From Nitriliruptorales bacterium (GTDB taxonomy: Bacteria; Actinomycetota; Nitriliruptoria; Euzebyales; Egibacteraceae): DNA of 24,597 nt. The translations under genes were made by a program, and so were the position numbers. The notes beneath the pieces were generated by a model. That model saw only the letters and a list, made by a program, of their open reading frames with translations, was not told where the DNA came from and did not search any database. The stretch is taken from the NCBI GenBank assembly GCA_007133145.1, contig SLNF01000334.1:1-24597 (forward strand), in the 5' to 3' direction. Below are positions 16,706-23,643 of this stretch, piece by piece (positions within the stretch are counted from its first letter, which is position 1; each line of letters starts with the position of its first letter).

Positions 16706-18815
16706 TGCGGGCATCGTCCTGGCGGCGCAGGAGCACCACCGATCGTGCGGTGACGGGGCGGCGGTCGCTCGAGCGCAGCCGCACCCGCCCGGATGGCTCG
16801 ACGCTGGCGGTGTCGAAGACGACGTGCCAGCGCTTGCCGTAGCGCGAGGGCGGAATCTTGAACGACAGTTCCTCGTCGGCGCCGTTGAGCATGACGAGGA
16901 AGCTGTCGTCGGTGATGCGCCGCCCGCGCTTGTCGAGGTTGGGGATCGCCTGGCCATTGAGGAAGAACATGAGCGCGCGCAGGTGGGCCCCGGCCCACTC
17001 CTCCTCGGTCATCGGCTGGGAGTCGGGCTGGAGCCAGTCGAGGTCGGCCATGCCACCGCGGTCGACGCCGCGGAACCACTGCTGGCGGCGCAGGACCGGA
17101 TGGCGCTTGCGGAGGTCGATGAGGAAGCGCGTGAAGTCGTGCAGGCCACGCTGTTCGTCGTCCCACTGCCAGGCGTACCAGGTGAGCTCGTTGTCCTGGC
17201 AGAAGGTGTTGTTGTTGCCCTGCTGGGTGCGACCGAACTCGTCGCCGCCGAGCAGCATCGGTACGCCCTGGGAGAGGAAGAGCGTCGCGAGGAAGTTGCG
17301 CTGCTGGCGCAGGCGCAGGGCGTTGACTCCGGGATCGTCGGTCGGGCCCTCGTGCCCGTGGTTCCACGAGCGGTTGTGGTCCTCACCCGAGGTGTTGTCG
17401 TCGAGGTTGGCCTCGTTGTGCTTGTCGTTGTAGCTCACGAGGTCGCGCAGCGTGAAACCGTCGTGGGCGGTGACGAAGTTGATCGAGGCGTAGGGCCGTC
17501 GGCCGGTCCCCTCGTAGAGGTCGCTCGAGCCCGACAACCGGGTCGCGGTCTCCCCGATCACCGCCGACTCCCCCCGCCAGAAGTCCCGGATCGTGTCGCG
17601 GTACTTGCCGTTCCACTCGGTCCACAGCACAGGGAAGTTGCCGACCTGATAGCCGCCCTCGCCGACGTCCCACGGCTCGGCGATGAGCTTGGTCTGACTG
17701 ATGACGGGGTCCTGCTGGATGATGTCGAAGAAGCTCGAGAGCCGGTCGACGTCGTGCAGCTCACGGGCCAACGTCGAGGCGAGGTCGAAGCGGAAGCCGT
17801 CGACGCGCATCTCGGTGATCCAGTAGCGCAGCGAGTCCATGATGAGCTGGAGCACCTGGGGGTGGCGGACGTTGAGTGAGTTGCCCGTCCCGGTGTAGTC
17901 CATGTAGTAGCGGGGGTCGTCCTCGACCGTGCGGTAGTAGGACAGGTTGTCGACCCCGCGGAACGACAGCGTCGGCCCGAGGTGGTTGCCCTCGGCGGTG
18001 TGGTTGTAGACGACATCGAGGATGACCTCGAGGCCGGCGTCGTGGAGCTCGCGCACCATCGACTTGAACTCGTAGACCTGCCGGCCGTCGGCCCCCCAGG
18101 CGGCGTACTCGTCGTGCGGGGCGAAGAAGCCGATCGAGTTGTAGCCCCAGTAGTTGCGCAGGCCCTTCTCGACGAGGAAGTGGTCGTGCACGAAGTGGTG
18201 CACCGGCTGGAGCTCCACCGCCGTGACGCCGAGGTCGACGAGGTAGTCGATGACGACCGGCGAGGCGAGCCCGGCGTAGGTGCCCCGCAGCTCTGGCTCG
18301 ACGTCGGGGTGGCGCATCGTGAGGCCCTTGACGTGGGTCTCGTAGATGATCGTCTCCGTCCACGGCGTCCTCGGATGCCGGTCGTCGCCCCAATCGAAGA
18401 AGGGGTTGATGACGATGGACTTCGGCACGTGCGGGGCGCTGTCGCGCTCGTCGAAGGCGAGGTCGTCCTCTCCGAGGGGGTAGCCGAAGGCTTCCCCGCC
18501 CCAGTCCACCCCTCCGTCGACCGACTTCGCGTAAGGGTCGATGAGGAGCTTGTTGGGGTTGAAGCGGTGCCCCACCTCGGGGTCGTAGGGCCCGTGGACG
18601 CGGAAGCCGTAGCGCTGGCCCGGCCCGATGCCGGGCAGGTAGCAGTGGTAGACGAAGGCCGTGTGGTCGCGCATCGGCACGCGCCGCTCGTAGCCCTCCC
18701 GGTCGAAGAGGCAGAGCTCGACCGCCTCGGCGTTCTCGCTGAAGAGCGCGAAGTTCGTCCCGGTGCCGTCCCACGTGGCGCCGAGGGGGTAGGGCACCCC
18801 AGGCCAGATCCTCAC
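16698..18815 (-). CDS. glgX: Glycogen debranching enzyme (isoamylase type)
   Basis: This 705-residue GH13 enzyme hydrolyses alpha-1,6 branches of glycogen and supplies linear maltooligosaccharides for TreY. A CBM48 domain (about 5-110, with PLGATWDGTGTNFALFSENA) leads into the barrel. Nucleophile Asp344 is in DGFRFDLA, acid/base Glu380 in LIAEPWDVG, and Asp452 in VTAHDGFTLRDL. The family block RTQQGNNNTFCQDNELTW is present (shown here in part: QGNNNTFCQDNE). GTG 18815 was chosen because it gives the usual WPGxPYPLG beginning and has AAAGGGAA 6-7 nt upstream. The frame continues to 18908 without a better start. The 3' end overlaps treY, so glgX-treY-ABC is probably one operon reading away from the divergent MFS gene. 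Confidence 0.96.
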   Translation of the reverse strand: MRIWPGVPYPLGATWDGTGTNFALFSENAEAVELCLFDREGYERRVPMRDHTAFVYHCYLPGIGPGQRYGFRVHGPYDPEVGHRFNPNKLLIDPYAKSVDGGVDWGGEAFGYPLGEDDLAFDERDSAPHVPKSIVINPFFDWGDDRHPRTPWTETIIYETHVKGLTMRHPDVEPELRGTYAGLASPVVIDYLVDLGVTAVELQPVHHFVHDHFLVEKGLRNYWGYNSIGFFAPHDEYAAWGADGRQVYEFKSMVRELHDAGLEVILDVVYNHTAEGNHLGPTLSFRGVDNLSYYRTVEDDPRYYMDYTGTGNSLNVRHPQVLQLIMDSLRYWITEMRVDGFRFDLASTLARELHDVDRLSSFFDIIQQDPVISQTKLIAEPWDVGEGGYQVGNFPVLWTEWNGKYRDTIRDFWRGESAVIGETATRLSGSSDLYEGTGRRPYASINFVTAHDGFTLRDLVSYNDKHNEANLDDNTSGEDHNRSWNHGHEGPTDDPGVNALRLRQQRNFLATLFLSQGVPMLLGGDEFGRTQQGNNNTFCQDNELTWYAWQWDDEQRGLHDFTRFLIDLRKRHPVLRRQQWFRGVDRGGMADLDWLQPDSQPMTEEEWAGAHLRALMFFLNGQAIPNLDKRGRRITDDSFLVMLNGADEELSFKIPPSRYGKRWHVVFDTASVEPSGRVRLRSSDRRPVTARSVVLLRRQDDARNG

Positions 18816-18871
18816 CGTGTGTTCCCTTTCCGGCGGCGTCACCGCATCGACGGGCGCGGCCCTGCGATCGC

Positions 18872-18877
18872 TACAGT
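18872..18877 (+). promoter_or_regulatory. Candidate -10 (TACAGT) for the MFS gene, beside a GCGATCGC palindrome
   Basis: TACAGT lies 39 nt before the MFS ATG in the 101-bp divergent region with glgX. A GCGATCGC palindrome (18864-18871) abuts it, within an imperfect dyad CTGCGATCGCTACAG that could be a shared operator. The only -35-like hexamer, TCGACG at 18847, is 19 bp away and weak. The region holds no gene. Confidence 0.3.
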
Positions 18878-18916
18878 CTCGGGAGCCTCGCCCGACCCTC
18901 GGGAGCACCCTAACGC

Positions 18917-20212
18917 ATGGACGCGCCCCCCCATCCTCGCGCAGACAGCCGCGAGCCCGCAGGCCCCTCGAGTTGGCGCCAGCCTGCGGTCCTCACCGCC
19001 GCGGCGATCTCCGTGCCCGTCGGGTTCGCCCAATTCGGTCCGGCCGCGGCGCTCTCCGACGTCGCGAACACCTTCGGCACCGCTGCGGTCGACCCCGACA
19101 CCGTCGAGCAACTCGCGCTCTCCGGCGGGGTCATCGGGTTGGGCTACGCGATCATCCGGCTCTCATCGCTGGGCAGCCTCGCGGTGGCCGGCTCGGCGGA
19201 CCGCTTCGGGCGACGGGCCGTGCTCCTCACGACGGTGACGATCGGCCTCGCCCTCACCGCCACCTCGTCCCTGGCGTGGAGCTACTGGGCGTTCGTTGCG
19301 ATCTTCGCGCTCGGCCGACCGTTCCTCTCGGCCTCCAACGCCGTCGCGGGGGTGACCGCCGCGGAGTACACCGACACGAAGAACCGCTCCGCAGCGATCG
19401 TCCTCATCGCCGCCGGCTACGCCGTCGGCACCGGTCTCACCCTCATCGTGCGCTACCTCGGCGGTGACGCCCTCGGCTTCCGCGGCCTCTTCGCCCTCGC
19501 CGCGGTGCCGTTGCTGCTCCTGCCGCTGGCCGCGCGCAAGCTCAAGGAGACCTCCCGCTTCCAGCAGGCCGAGCGCGCCGAGCCCGCCGCGGTGCTCGGA
19601 CGCGTGCCCACCGCGGTGCTCCCGCGGCTGCTGCTCGTCATGGTGCTCACCGGCAGCATCGCGCTCGTGACGGGGCCGGCGAACACCTACGTCTTCTTCT
19701 ACGGCGAGCAACTCGCCGGCCTGTCGACGGGAATGGTCACCCTCGCGGGACTGCTCGGCGGCCCGGTCGGTCTCGTCGGGCTGCTCGTCGGCCGCTGGGG
19801 CGCCGACCACCTCGGCCGACGGCTGACCTCGGCGCTGGCGATGGGCGTCGCCGCCGCGGGCGGGATCCTGCTCTACAGCGGTCTCGGCGGCTGGACCGTG
19901 CTCGTCGGCTATCCGCTCACCCTCGGCGGACAGGCGGCGTACGGCCCGCCCGCCGGCGCGCTCGACGCCGAGCTCTTCCGCACCGAGAACCGTGCGACGG
20001 TCGCCGGCTGGCTGACCGTCTCGGGGGTCCTTGGCGCCTCGGCGGGGCTGCTGGCCTTCGGGCTGCTCTGGGAGATCATCGGCTTCGCCGCCGCAGCACT
20101 CGTGCTCTTCGCCCCCGTGGCGCTCATCGCCTGGCTCTACCTCCTCCTGCCCGAAACCCGCCACCGCGAGCTCGACGAGGAGGACCTGCCAACCCGACGG
20201 CGGCGGCGCTGA
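18917..20212 (+). CDS. Major facilitator superfamily transporter
   Basis: This 431-residue membrane protein has about twelve hydrophobic segments. Motif A is GSADRFGRR (92-100) after the second segment, with its second-half copy GRWGADHLGRR (292-302). The segment ELFRTENRATVAG (352-364) and the C-terminal LPETRHREL (411-419) resemble the ELFPTxxRxT and LPET motifs of metabolite:proton symporters. The cytosolic tail is Arg-rich. The substrate cannot be predicted; a sugar or organic acid is possible, and the divergent position to glgX is only weak support for a sugar. ATG 18917 has a GGGAG about 11 nt upstream, which is far. The first 20 residues are polar, so a slightly later start cannot be excluded. 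Confidence 0.88.
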   Translation: MDAPPHPRADSREPAGPSSWRQPAVLTAAAISVPVGFAQFGPAAALSDVANTFGTAAVDPDTVEQLALSGGVIGLGYAIIRLSSLGSLAVAGSADRFGRRAVLLTTVTIGLALTATSSLAWSYWAFVAIFALGRPFLSASNAVAGVTAAEYTDTKNRSAAIVLIAAGYAVGTGLTLIVRYLGGDALGFRGLFALAAVPLLLLPLAARKLKETSRFQQAERAEPAAVLGRVPTAVLPRLLLVMVLTGSIALVTGPANTYVFFYGEQLAGLSTGMVTLAGLLGGPVGLVGLLVGRWGADHLGRRLTSALAMGVAAAGGILLYSGLGGWTVLVGYPLTLGGQAAYGPPAGALDAELFRTENRATVAGWLTVSGVLGASAGLLAFGLLWEIIGFAAAALVLFAPVALIAWLYLLLPETRHRELDEEDLPTRRRRR

Positions 20213-20250
20213 GTCGGGATCGGCGGCGCCGAGGTCGGGATCGGCGGCGC
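20213..20250. repeat. 17-bp direct repeat after the MFS stop codon
   Basis: GTCGGGATCGGCGGCGC occurs at 20213-20229 and again at 20234-20250, with a 21-bp period. The first copy starts directly after the stop codon (20210-20212). The second copy also looks like a duplication of the gene's end. The 126-bp gap up to the PNPOx gene holds no other clear signal. Confidence 0.7.
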
Positions 20251-20338
20251 GCACTGTCAGCCCTTGTCGGCGGACGCGCACCGGGGAAGGATGAGCCTGG
20301 GCGGGGATGCCCGCGCAAGACCGCGAGGAGGTGCGTCG

Positions 20339-20749
20339 ATGAGCGTCGGCGAGGGTCTCGAAGCGCTCGACCCCGAGACCTGCCTCGAGTTGCTGCGCCG
20401 CCACCCCTCGCGGGTGGGACGAGTCGCCGTGGCCGACGACGGGCGGCGGCCGACGATCATGCCGGTGAACTACGCCGTCGATGACGACGCGGTCGTCTTC
20501 CGCACCGCGGAGGGCGCGAAGTTCGCCGCGGCGGTGCGCCACGCCTACGTCGCCTTCGAGGTCGACGACGTCGACGTCGCCTGGAAGGAGGGCTGGAGCG
20601 TCCTCGTGCGCGGGCAGGCCGAGGAGGTGACCGACCCGGCGGAGCTCGAGCGGGTGCAAGCGCTGCCGCTGCAGCCCTGGGCCCGCGGCACGCGCGACCG
20701 CTTCGTGCGCATCCGGCCCGAGACGATCACCGGACGCCGGCTGCGCTGA
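20339..20749 (+). CDS. Pyridoxamine 5'-phosphate oxidase family (FMN/F420-binding split barrel) protein
   Basis: This 136-residue cytoplasmic protein has the small split-barrel fold. Features typical of the actinobacterial PNPOx-like group are CLELLRRHPSRVGRVAV (15-31), PTIMPVNYAVDDDAVVFRT (38-56), GAKFAAA (59-65) and the repeated acidic strand FEVDDVD (73-79). Members bind FMN, F420 or heme and many are of unknown function; this one is too short to be a true PNPOx (about 200 residues or more). ATG 20339 was chosen because GAGGAGG lies 7 nt upstream; an in-frame start at 20264 would add 25 unconserved residues. It lies between an MFS transporter and a glycosyltransferase on the same strand, with no sign of functional linkage. 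Confidence 0.85.
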   Translation: MSVGEGLEALDPETCLELLRRHPSRVGRVAVADDGRRPTIMPVNYAVDDDAVVFRTAEGAKFAAAVRHAYVAFEVDDVDVAWKEGWSVLVRGQAEEVTDPAELERVQALPLQPWARGTRDRFVRIRPETITGRRLR

Positions 20750-20837
20750 GCGGCCCCGCCGCGTGCCGCCCGCAGGGACGCCCCACCCAAGAGGACCCGG
20801 CCCACCGCGGCGTTCCCCGTTGCGCCCGCGCCCCTGC

Positions 20838-20843
20838 TAGCGT
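20838..20843 (+). promoter_or_regulatory. Candidate -10 (TAGCGT) for a leaderless GT4 transcript
   Basis: TAGCGT ends 7 nt before the ATG at 20851, so transcription would begin at the start codon. No ribosome site precedes that ATG. No -35 at proper spacing is clear (TTGCGC at 20820 is only 12 bp away). The arrangement matches the one before proS. Confidence 0.4.
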
Positions 20844-20850
20844 CGCCGGC

Positions 20851-22008
20851 ATGGCCCCGCCCTCCGCCGGCGCCCCGCTGCGGGTGCTGTTCGTCACGAA
20901 CGACTTCCCACCCCAGCTCGGCGGCATCGAGCGCTTCGCCTCCGAGCTCGCCGCGCACGTCCCGGGCGCCGCGGTGCTCGCCGCCGACCATCCCGATGCC
21001 GCGGACCACGACCGGACGGCGCCCTTCGTCGTCCACCGCGCTCCGACGCGGTTCATGTTGCCGACCAGGGCTACCGCCGCGCTCGTCGGGCGCGTCGCCC
21101 GGGCCGAGCGCAGCGACGTCGTCGTCCTGCTCTCCCCCCTGCCGCTCGCCGTGCTCGGGCCCCGCCTCGACCTGCCGTGGACCGTGGTGACCCACGGCGC
21201 GGAGCTCACCGTCCCTGGCCGTCTGCCCGGCTTCGGCGCAGCACTGCGGGGCGGGCTCGGCGCCGCCCCGGGGCTCTTCGCGGTGAGCGAGCACACCGCC
21301 GAGCAGCTGCGCCGGCTGCTCGGTCCCGGTGGCCCCCCGGTACGACTGCTGCCCAACGGCGTCGACGTCGACCGCTTCCATCCCACGGTCGACGGTGCAC
21401 CCGTCCGCCGCCGCCTCGGCCTCGGTGACGGCCCGGTCGTGGGCTGCGTCGGCCGGCTCGTCCCCCGCAAGGGCCAGGACCGCCTGCTCGCCGCGATGCC
21501 GCTCGTGCGCGAGCACCTGCCGGAGGCCCGGCTCCTGCTCGTCGGCGACGGGCGGCTGCGGCCGCGGCTCGAGCGGGCCGCCCGCGCGCAGGGTCCGGGC
21601 CGCGTCGTGCTCACCGGCGCGGTGGCCGCGAGCGAGCTGCCCGCCCACGTCGCGGCGATGGACGTCCTCGCCCATCCCAACCGCAGCCGCTGGGCGGGTC
21701 TGGAGCAGGAGGGCTTCGGGGTCGTCTTCCTCGAGGGCCAGGCCTGCGCCCGACCGGTGATCGCCGGGGACAGCGGCGGCAGCCCCGAGGCCCTTGCCGA
21801 CGGGGTCAGCGGCCTCCTCGTCGACGGCACCGACCCCGGGCGCATCGCCGAGGCGATCGTCGGGATCATCAGCGACGACGGGCGTGCTGCGGCGATGGGC
21901 CGCGCCGGACGCGCCCTCGTCGAGCAGCGTTTCACCTGGTCAGCGGTCGCCGGGCGCTTCCTCGCCGACCTGGGCCTCACCGTCGAGGCTGGGAGCGCTC
22001 CCACCTGA
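20851..22008 (+). CDS. GT4 family glycosyltransferase, PimB-like
   Basis: This 385-residue GT-B fold enzyme probably transfers mannose or another hexose from a nucleotide sugar to a lipid or glycan at the inner membrane face. The N-terminal FVTNDFPPQLGGIERF (14-29) and the C-terminal block GRLVPRKGQD (201-210, with Arg202 and Lys207 for the diphosphate) and EGFGVVFLE (Glu287/Glu295, EX7E) followed by AGDSGGSPEAL closely resemble phosphatidylinositol mannosyltransferase PimB. PimB adds the second mannose to PIM1; whether this protein does so is inferred from resemblance only, and related GT4 enzymes (MshA-like or other lipid glycosyltransferases) share these motifs. ATG 20851 matches the family N-terminus. 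The 3' end overlaps the convergent M48 protease gene by 69 bp. Confidence 0.87.
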   Translation: MAPPSAGAPLRVLFVTNDFPPQLGGIERFASELAAHVPGAAVLAADHPDAADHDRTAPFVVHRAPTRFMLPTRATAALVGRVARAERSDVVVLLSPLPLAVLGPRLDLPWTVVTHGAELTVPGRLPGFGAALRGGLGAAPGLFAVSEHTAEQLRRLLGPGGPPVRLLPNGVDVDRFHPTVDGAPVRRRLGLGDGPVVGCVGRLVPRKGQDRLLAAMPLVREHLPEARLLLVGDGRLRPRLERAARAQGPGRVVLTGAVAASELPAHVAAMDVLAHPNRSRWAGLEQEGFGVVFLEGQACARPVIAGDSGGSPEALADGVSGLLVDGTDPGRIAEAIVGIISDDGRAAAMGRAGRALVEQRFTWSAVAGRFLADLGLTVEAGSAPT

Positions 22009-23316
22009 GCCCGCGAGCGGCGAGGCCATCGGCCCCGACCACGGCACAGGCCAGCGCGCACCGAGCTCGAGGCGCTCGACGACCGGCGGGTGGGTCGACC
22101 ACAGCAGGCGAACCCAGGCTGGCGGGTCCGGGTCGGTGAGGTTCGCGCGCGCGACGACCTCGCGCTGAGCAAGGTAGGACGATGGGTCGGCGGTGAGCTC
22201 GAGCCCCCCGAGGTCGGCGGCGGCTTCGACCTCGCGGCTCAACGCCCGCTCGAAGGGGCCGGCGAGGTTGACGGCGACGACGACGACGGCAAGCAGGAGT
22301 GCCGCGCTGCGGGGATCGGCGTCGCGCTCCTGCAGCCCACGGCGCACCCGGGCGCGCACGAGCCAGCCGAGGCCGAGCACGGCGAGGGCGACTGCCGCGC
22401 CCCCGGCGAGCGCCCCGCGCGTGAGGTCACGGTGACGGTCGTGCGCGAGTTCGTGGGCGACGACCTGCGCGACGATCGACGGCGGCTGGGCGTCGACGAG
22501 GGTGTCGTAGAGCACGATCCGGCGAGTGGCGCCCAGCCCCGAGACGTAGGCGTTCTGTCGGGTCGTGCGGCGGCTCGCGTCGGCGACAACGATCTCGGCG
22601 TCGGGGCGCTGGGCCGCCGCGGCCACGCGCGCGACCTCCTCGCGCAGGGGACCGTCCTCGAGCGGCGCCGTGCGCAGCGTGAGCGGCTCGAGCACGAGGG
22701 GCGAGAGCGTGACGATGGCCACGACCGCGCCGGCGGCCGCGACCGCGCCAACCTCTGGCCAGGCCCGCGGCAGTCGCGCCGCGAGGGCGAAACCGGCGAC
22801 GGTCAGCCCCCCGGCGAGCAGCCAGGGTGGCAGCGCGGTCACGATCCAGTCGCGCCACCACCCCCACGGCCCCTGGGTGCGCAGCCCGAAGGCCCCATCG
22901 TGGACGTAGGACGCCCAGAACTGCCAGGGCAGGACGAGCAGGTCGGTGGCGACGACGACGGCGAGGACGATGCCGCCCGCGGCGAGGGCCGGCCGGTGCC
23001 AGCCGAGGTGGGACCCGAGGCGGGCGACGAGTCGGCGCCCCGGCGGGGTGAGCGCGACAGCGAGCGGCACACCCACCCGCAGCAGGAGCACCACGAGCCC
23101 GACGAGGTAGCGCGGCCCGCGGTAGGCCTCGACCTGCGCGAGATGGGCCGCGTCGAACCACCGATCGGCGTCGGCGACCCCGGCGAGCGTCGGCGCGAAG
23201 GGGCGCCACAGCGCGGCGGCGAACCCCGCGGCCACGAGCAGGACGAGGACGAGGCGCAGGGCGGGCCGCGGGTCGCGCAGCCCCGGGGGGGCCTGCACGG
23301 ACCGCCCTTCAGCCAC
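21940..23316 (-). CDS. M48 family membrane metalloprotease (Ste24/HtpX-like)
   Basis: This 458-residue zinc endopeptidase is embedded in the cytoplasmic membrane. It starts with a short polar stretch and then has several hydrophobic segments (about 20-36, 70-90, 110-130, 160-180, 188-208). The zinc motif HELAH is at 288-292, a further hydrophobic region at 300-320 and 338-352, and the third ligand is probably Glu364 in SREVEAAAD. The C-terminal STHPPVVERLE (407-417) is typical of the Ste24-like group, which in eukaryotes cleaves CAAX proteins and in bacteria is linked to membrane protein quality control. The N-terminal part matches the Ste24 N-terminal membrane domain. GTG 23316 has GGAGGAG 5 nt upstream. 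A promoter-like sequence lies 26 nt before it. Its last 23 codons overlap the GT4 gene. Confidence 0.9.
   Translation of the reverse strand: MAEGRSVQAPPGLRDPRPALRLVLVLLVAAGFAAALWRPFAPTLAGVADADRWFDAAHLAQVEAYRGPRYLVGLVVLLLRVGVPLAVALTPPGRRLVARLGSHLGWHRPALAAGGIVLAVVVATDLLVLPWQFWASYVHDGAFGLRTQGPWGWWRDWIVTALPPWLLAGGLTVAGFALAARLPRAWPEVGAVAAAGAVVAIVTLSPLVLEPLTLRTAPLEDGPLREEVARVAAAAQRPDAEIVVADASRRTTRQNAYVSGLGATRRIVLYDTLVDAQPPSIVAQVVAHELAHDRHRDLTRGALAGGAAVALAVLGLGWLVRARVRRGLQERDADPRSAALLLAVVVVAVNLAGPFERALSREVEAAADLGGLELTADPSSYLAQREVVARANLTDPDPPAWVRLLWSTHPPVVERLELGARWPVPWSGPMASPLAGSGGSAPSLDGEAQVGEEAPGDR
21990..22003. terminator. 14-bp perfect palindrome at the GT4/M48 convergent overlap
   Basis: TGGGAGCGCTCCCA is fully self-complementary and sits just before the GT4 stop (22006-22008) and inside the last codons of the M48 gene. 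As a hairpin it would have a 5-bp stem with a 4-nt loop, possibly acting for both strands. There is no T tract, so a terminator role is weakly supported. Confidence 0.25.
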
Positions 23317-23342
23317 CAGCTCTCCTCCGCTCTCGCAGCGCC

Positions 23343-23371
23343 ATTGTCCGGCGCCCCGCGCGGCCCGGCAA
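23343..23371 (-). promoter_or_regulatory. Candidate sigma-70 promoter for the M48 gene
   Basis: On the minus strand TTGCCG (23371-23366) and GACAAT (23348-23343) are separated by exactly 17 bp. Transcription would start near 23336, leaving a short leader that holds the GGAGGAG ribosome site (23328-23322). It begins 5 bp after the stop of the preceding small gene, so the protease may have its own promoter. Confidence 0.45.
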
Positions 23372-23376
23372 CGCCG

Positions 23377-23568
23377 CTAGCCCGCCTCGCGTTGGTGGGC
23401 GTGGCGGTGGACCGGCACGAGCCCCTCCTCGCCGAGGACACGCAACGCGCGGGCGGTGTCGAGGTCGAGGATCCGCTGCCGCTCGTCGCGGTCGACGAGG
23501 AAGGTCACGACGCAGTCGGCGCAGGCGTCGGTGTCGGCGGAGGCGCAGTCGGTGCAGTCGATGCGCAT
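23377..23568 (-). CDS. Small cysteine-rich conserved-looking protein (63 aa)
   Basis: I cannot assign a function. The 63-residue product begins MRIDCTDCAS and carries two Cys-x2-Cys pairs (Cys5/Cys8 and Cys16/Cys19), suggesting a small zinc knuckle, followed by a hydrophobic VVTFLVD strand and an alpha-helical, charged, His-rich tail. The compact size and motif spacing recall small uncharacterised actinobacterial proteins found beside other housekeeping genes. Start support is good: AAGGAG lies 7 nt before ATG 23568. It sits 60 bp upstream of the M48 gene on the same strand, and 75 bp after the NYN gene stop. Coding potential is inferred from ribosome site and motif; no homology search was done. 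Confidence 0.7.
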   Translation of the reverse strand: MRIDCTDCASADTDACADCVVTFLVDRDERQRILDLDTARALRVLGEEGLVPVHRHAHQREAG

Positions 23569-23643
23569 GGGGAAGCTCCTTGTCGGTGGCGGCGACGGTC
23601 GCCGCGGACGACCCCGACGGTACGGCTGGGGTGCGACAGCGCC

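Noticed and set aside
14006..16753. A 915-codon open frame on the plus strand opposite treY
   Set aside because: It is a GC-bias shadow of treY: low-complexity Glu/Val/Arg/Gly-rich product with no domain motif, while the minus strand has complete TreY catalytic motifs.
18864..18871. GCGATCGC as a cyanobacterial HIP1 element
   Set aside because: A single copy in the window, in a genome whose genes are actinobacterial in type; kept only as a possible operator half.
19163..20659. A 498-codon minus-strand open frame opposite the MFS and PNPOx genes
   Set aside because: The product is Glu/Arg/Gly-rich without domain motifs and covers two genes with clear motifs.
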